Shown piece after piece: positions 63,985 through 64,000 of a DNA stretch of 64,000 nt. The position numbers and the translations under genes were made by a program. The DNA lies in the NCBI RefSeq assembly GCF_000800455.1, contig NZ_CP007456.1, positions 62,001 through 126,000 of the forward strand. Direction: 5' to 3'. The notes under the pieces are model-generated. The model was not told the DNA's origin. It worked only from the letters and a program-made list of their open reading frames with translations, and ran no database searches. This DNA comes from Bifidobacterium catenulatum PV20-2 (GTDB taxonomy: Bacteria; Actinomycetota; Actinomycetes; Actinomycetales; Bifidobacteriaceae). The stretch's first letter is position 1; every line of letters starts with the position of its first letter.

Positions 63985-64000
63985 TCACGTTGCATGATTG

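Overview
The window is high-GC actinobacterial DNA that reads as a Bifidobacterium chromosome, most likely from the B. adolescentis / B. catenulatum group (which includes kashiwanohense and pseudocatenulatum). Pointers are a sucrose phosphorylase with the 504-residue length and active-site numbering of the B. adolescentis enzyme, two tail-to-tail ilvC genes, and a taurine cluster like the toa-tauF locus reported from B. kashiwanohense. The species call is inference.

Layout. 1-7210 (minus strand): a taurine nitrogen-assimilation cluster made of an ABC importer (ATPase, lipoprotein, permease), a sulfoacetaldehyde reductase-type alcohol dehydrogenase, a taurine aminotransferase, a PucR-type regulator and a TauE/SafE-type exporter. 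7427-16350: hsp20, a Schlafen/AlbA_2 regulator with an iterated operator, tRNA-Leu, two small secreted proteins diverging from a two-component system, and tgt. 16576-30142: htrA, a metal P-type ATPase, asparaginase and amino-acid permease, ferredoxin-NADP reductase, htpX, tRNA-Gly, an HTH membrane protein and a YddG-like exporter. 30285-41458: two YhgE/Pip membrane proteins, a frameshifted class II aldolase, purA, a ClC antiporter and a crcB pair. 41567-47598: a complete branched-chain amino acid ABC transporter, livHMGF plus livK. 47973-57231: a LacI regulator, sucrose phosphorylase, a YesL-like protein, a CUT1 sugar ABC transporter and an MFS permease, with at least four LacI-type operators. 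57397-61892: a branched-chain leader peptide and attenuator before an MHS-family permease, then convergent ilvC copies, the first with a structured leader. 62167-63984: an SGNH acetylesterase.

The most unusual signal is a dispersed palindrome. A 24-bp dyad (arm TGTCCGATTCT, two variable bases, then the reverse complement) occurs 28 times at 15 loci. Neighbouring copies are almost always exactly 51 bp (17 codons) apart. Half of the copies are intergenic. The other half lie inside six proteins (P-type ATPase, HTH membrane protein, YhgE/Pip, CrcB, LivH, LivF), always in the same codon phase, where they encode S-D-S-x-E-S-D in linkers or tails. This resembles the in-frame palindromic elements of Rickettsia and I do not know of a description in bifidobacteria. 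A second family, a 22-bp repeat at exactly 42-bp period, forms two copies of a 195-bp inverted structure at 16155 and 27297.

Together the genes describe a gut commensal that takes nitrogen from taurine and asparagine, ferments sucrose-type sugars by phosphorolysis, and controls branched-chain amino acid transport and synthesis with several RNA devices. All calls come from reading the sequence; no database search was possible.
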